From: Hoeflea sp.
Lineage (GTDB): Bacteria > Pseudomonadota > Alphaproteobacteria > Rhizobiales > Rhizobiaceae
Direction of reading: 5' to 3'
DNA length: 34,784 nt
Assembly (NCBI RefSeq): GCF_030682515.1
Contig: NZ_JAUXOD010000061.1
Span: 1-34,784 of the forward strand
Positions 34,447 to 34,784 of the stretch are shown in pieces; position 1 is the first letter of the stretch; each line of letters opens with the position of its first letter. The notes below the pieces were generated by a model, which did no database searches, was not told the DNA's origin, and saw nothing but the letters and a program-made list of their open reading frames with translations. Made by a program: the position numbers and the translations under genes.

Positions 34447-34784
34447 GGGCCTGTCCTGTCGTGGTGCGCGCATGCTTGTGCGCGGCGTCGAACTCCGCCT
34501 GCGCCGCCTGCTGGCGCTGGCGCGCGGCCTTGCGAAGCCCGCGAGCGCGCGGATCGATCAGCCCGCGCGGCAGATAGATCATGATCACCAGCAGAACGAT
34601 GCCCTTGGCGATGTCCTGGATCTCGGGCAGCACGGCCTGGGTGATGGTCGGCAGCGCCGTGAACACGAAGGCGCCGACGATCGGGCCGAACCAGAAGAAG
34701 GAGCCGCCGAGCACGGTCGAGGCGATCATGGTGAAGGCCACGCCAAGGTAGAACGTGTCGGCCGAGATATATTGCAGCGTCGTG
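34439..34784 (-). CDS. livM: Branched-chain amino-acid-type ABC permease LivM, 5' end outside the window
   Basis: The last 114 codons of a LivM-type inner-membrane permease are visible and the frame is open to the window edge. TLQYISADTFYLGVAFTMIASTVLGG and FGPIVGAFVFTALPTITQAVLPEIQDIAKGIVLLVIMIYLPRGLI are the conserved C-terminal helices. A long charged tail (about 40 residues, RKAARQRQQAAQAEFDAAHK) follows and is longer than usual. Its stop overlaps the livG start. Confidence 0.9.
   Translation of the reverse strand, partial: TTLQYISADTFYLGVAFTMIASTVLGGSFFWFGPIVGAFVFTALPTITQAVLPEIQDIAKGIVLLVIMIYLPRGLIDPRARGLRKAARQRQQAAQAEFDAAHKHARTTTGQAHD

Overview
The window is high-GC, densely coded DNA from an alphaproteobacterium, most likely of the order Hyphomicrobiales (Rhizobiales). 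The assignment rests on the set of gene families (TRAP transporter, FnrN-type regulator, small DUF3329-like membrane protein) and on a TAGAGCA...TGCTCTA hairpin repeat of a kind common in that order. It is inferred from the sequence alone. No insertion sequence, integrase, phage gene or CRISPR array was seen.

Layout. Positions 1-1393 (minus) hold a TRAP transporter small permease (cut by the window edge) and its solute-binding protein. A tRNA-Pro(CGG) and a small membrane protein follow. At 2185-3348 (plus) lies a BhcC/DhaA-type 3-hydroxyaspartate aldolase. Positions 3408-8238 (minus) form one tight operon: 5-formyl-THF cyclo-ligase-like protein, NMT1-type binding protein, ABC ATPase, a double-length fused permease, then a second cyclo-ligase-like paralog. 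A divergent RpiR regulator (8344-9192) faces it across a palindromic operator. Two overlapping paralogous GT2-like glycosyltransferases (9312-11641) and an RND efflux pair (11820-15991) follow on the plus strand.

Positions 16034-18271 (minus) carry mogA and a GMC oxidoreductase. An FNR-type oxygen regulator (18424-19149, minus) is divergent from a MacB-like ABC exporter with its fusion protein (19339-23655, plus), with an FNR-like box between them. Positions 23758-26004 (minus) are a copper/cytochrome cluster: cytochrome c, a DUF2946-like protein, PCu(A)C chaperone and SCO. A cupin gene lies next, then a decayed acyl-CoA ligase pseudogene.

Positions 27931-31605 (plus) form a catabolic operon: MBL-fold hydrolase, aconitase/LeuC-like large subunit, LeuD-like small subunit and an isocitrate lyase/PEP mutase-family lyase, followed by an MFS transporter (31816-32943). 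The order dehydratase-lyase recalls the dimethylmaleate hydratase / 2,3-dimethylmalate lyase steps of anaerobic nicotinate breakdown, but the substrate loops differ from the usual motifs. The window ends in a branched-chain amino-acid-type ABC transporter (livF, livG and a partial livM, minus).

The two parts most likely to hold undescribed biology are the dehydratase/lyase operon at 27931-32943 and the cyclo-ligase/ABC/RpiR operon at 3408-9192.
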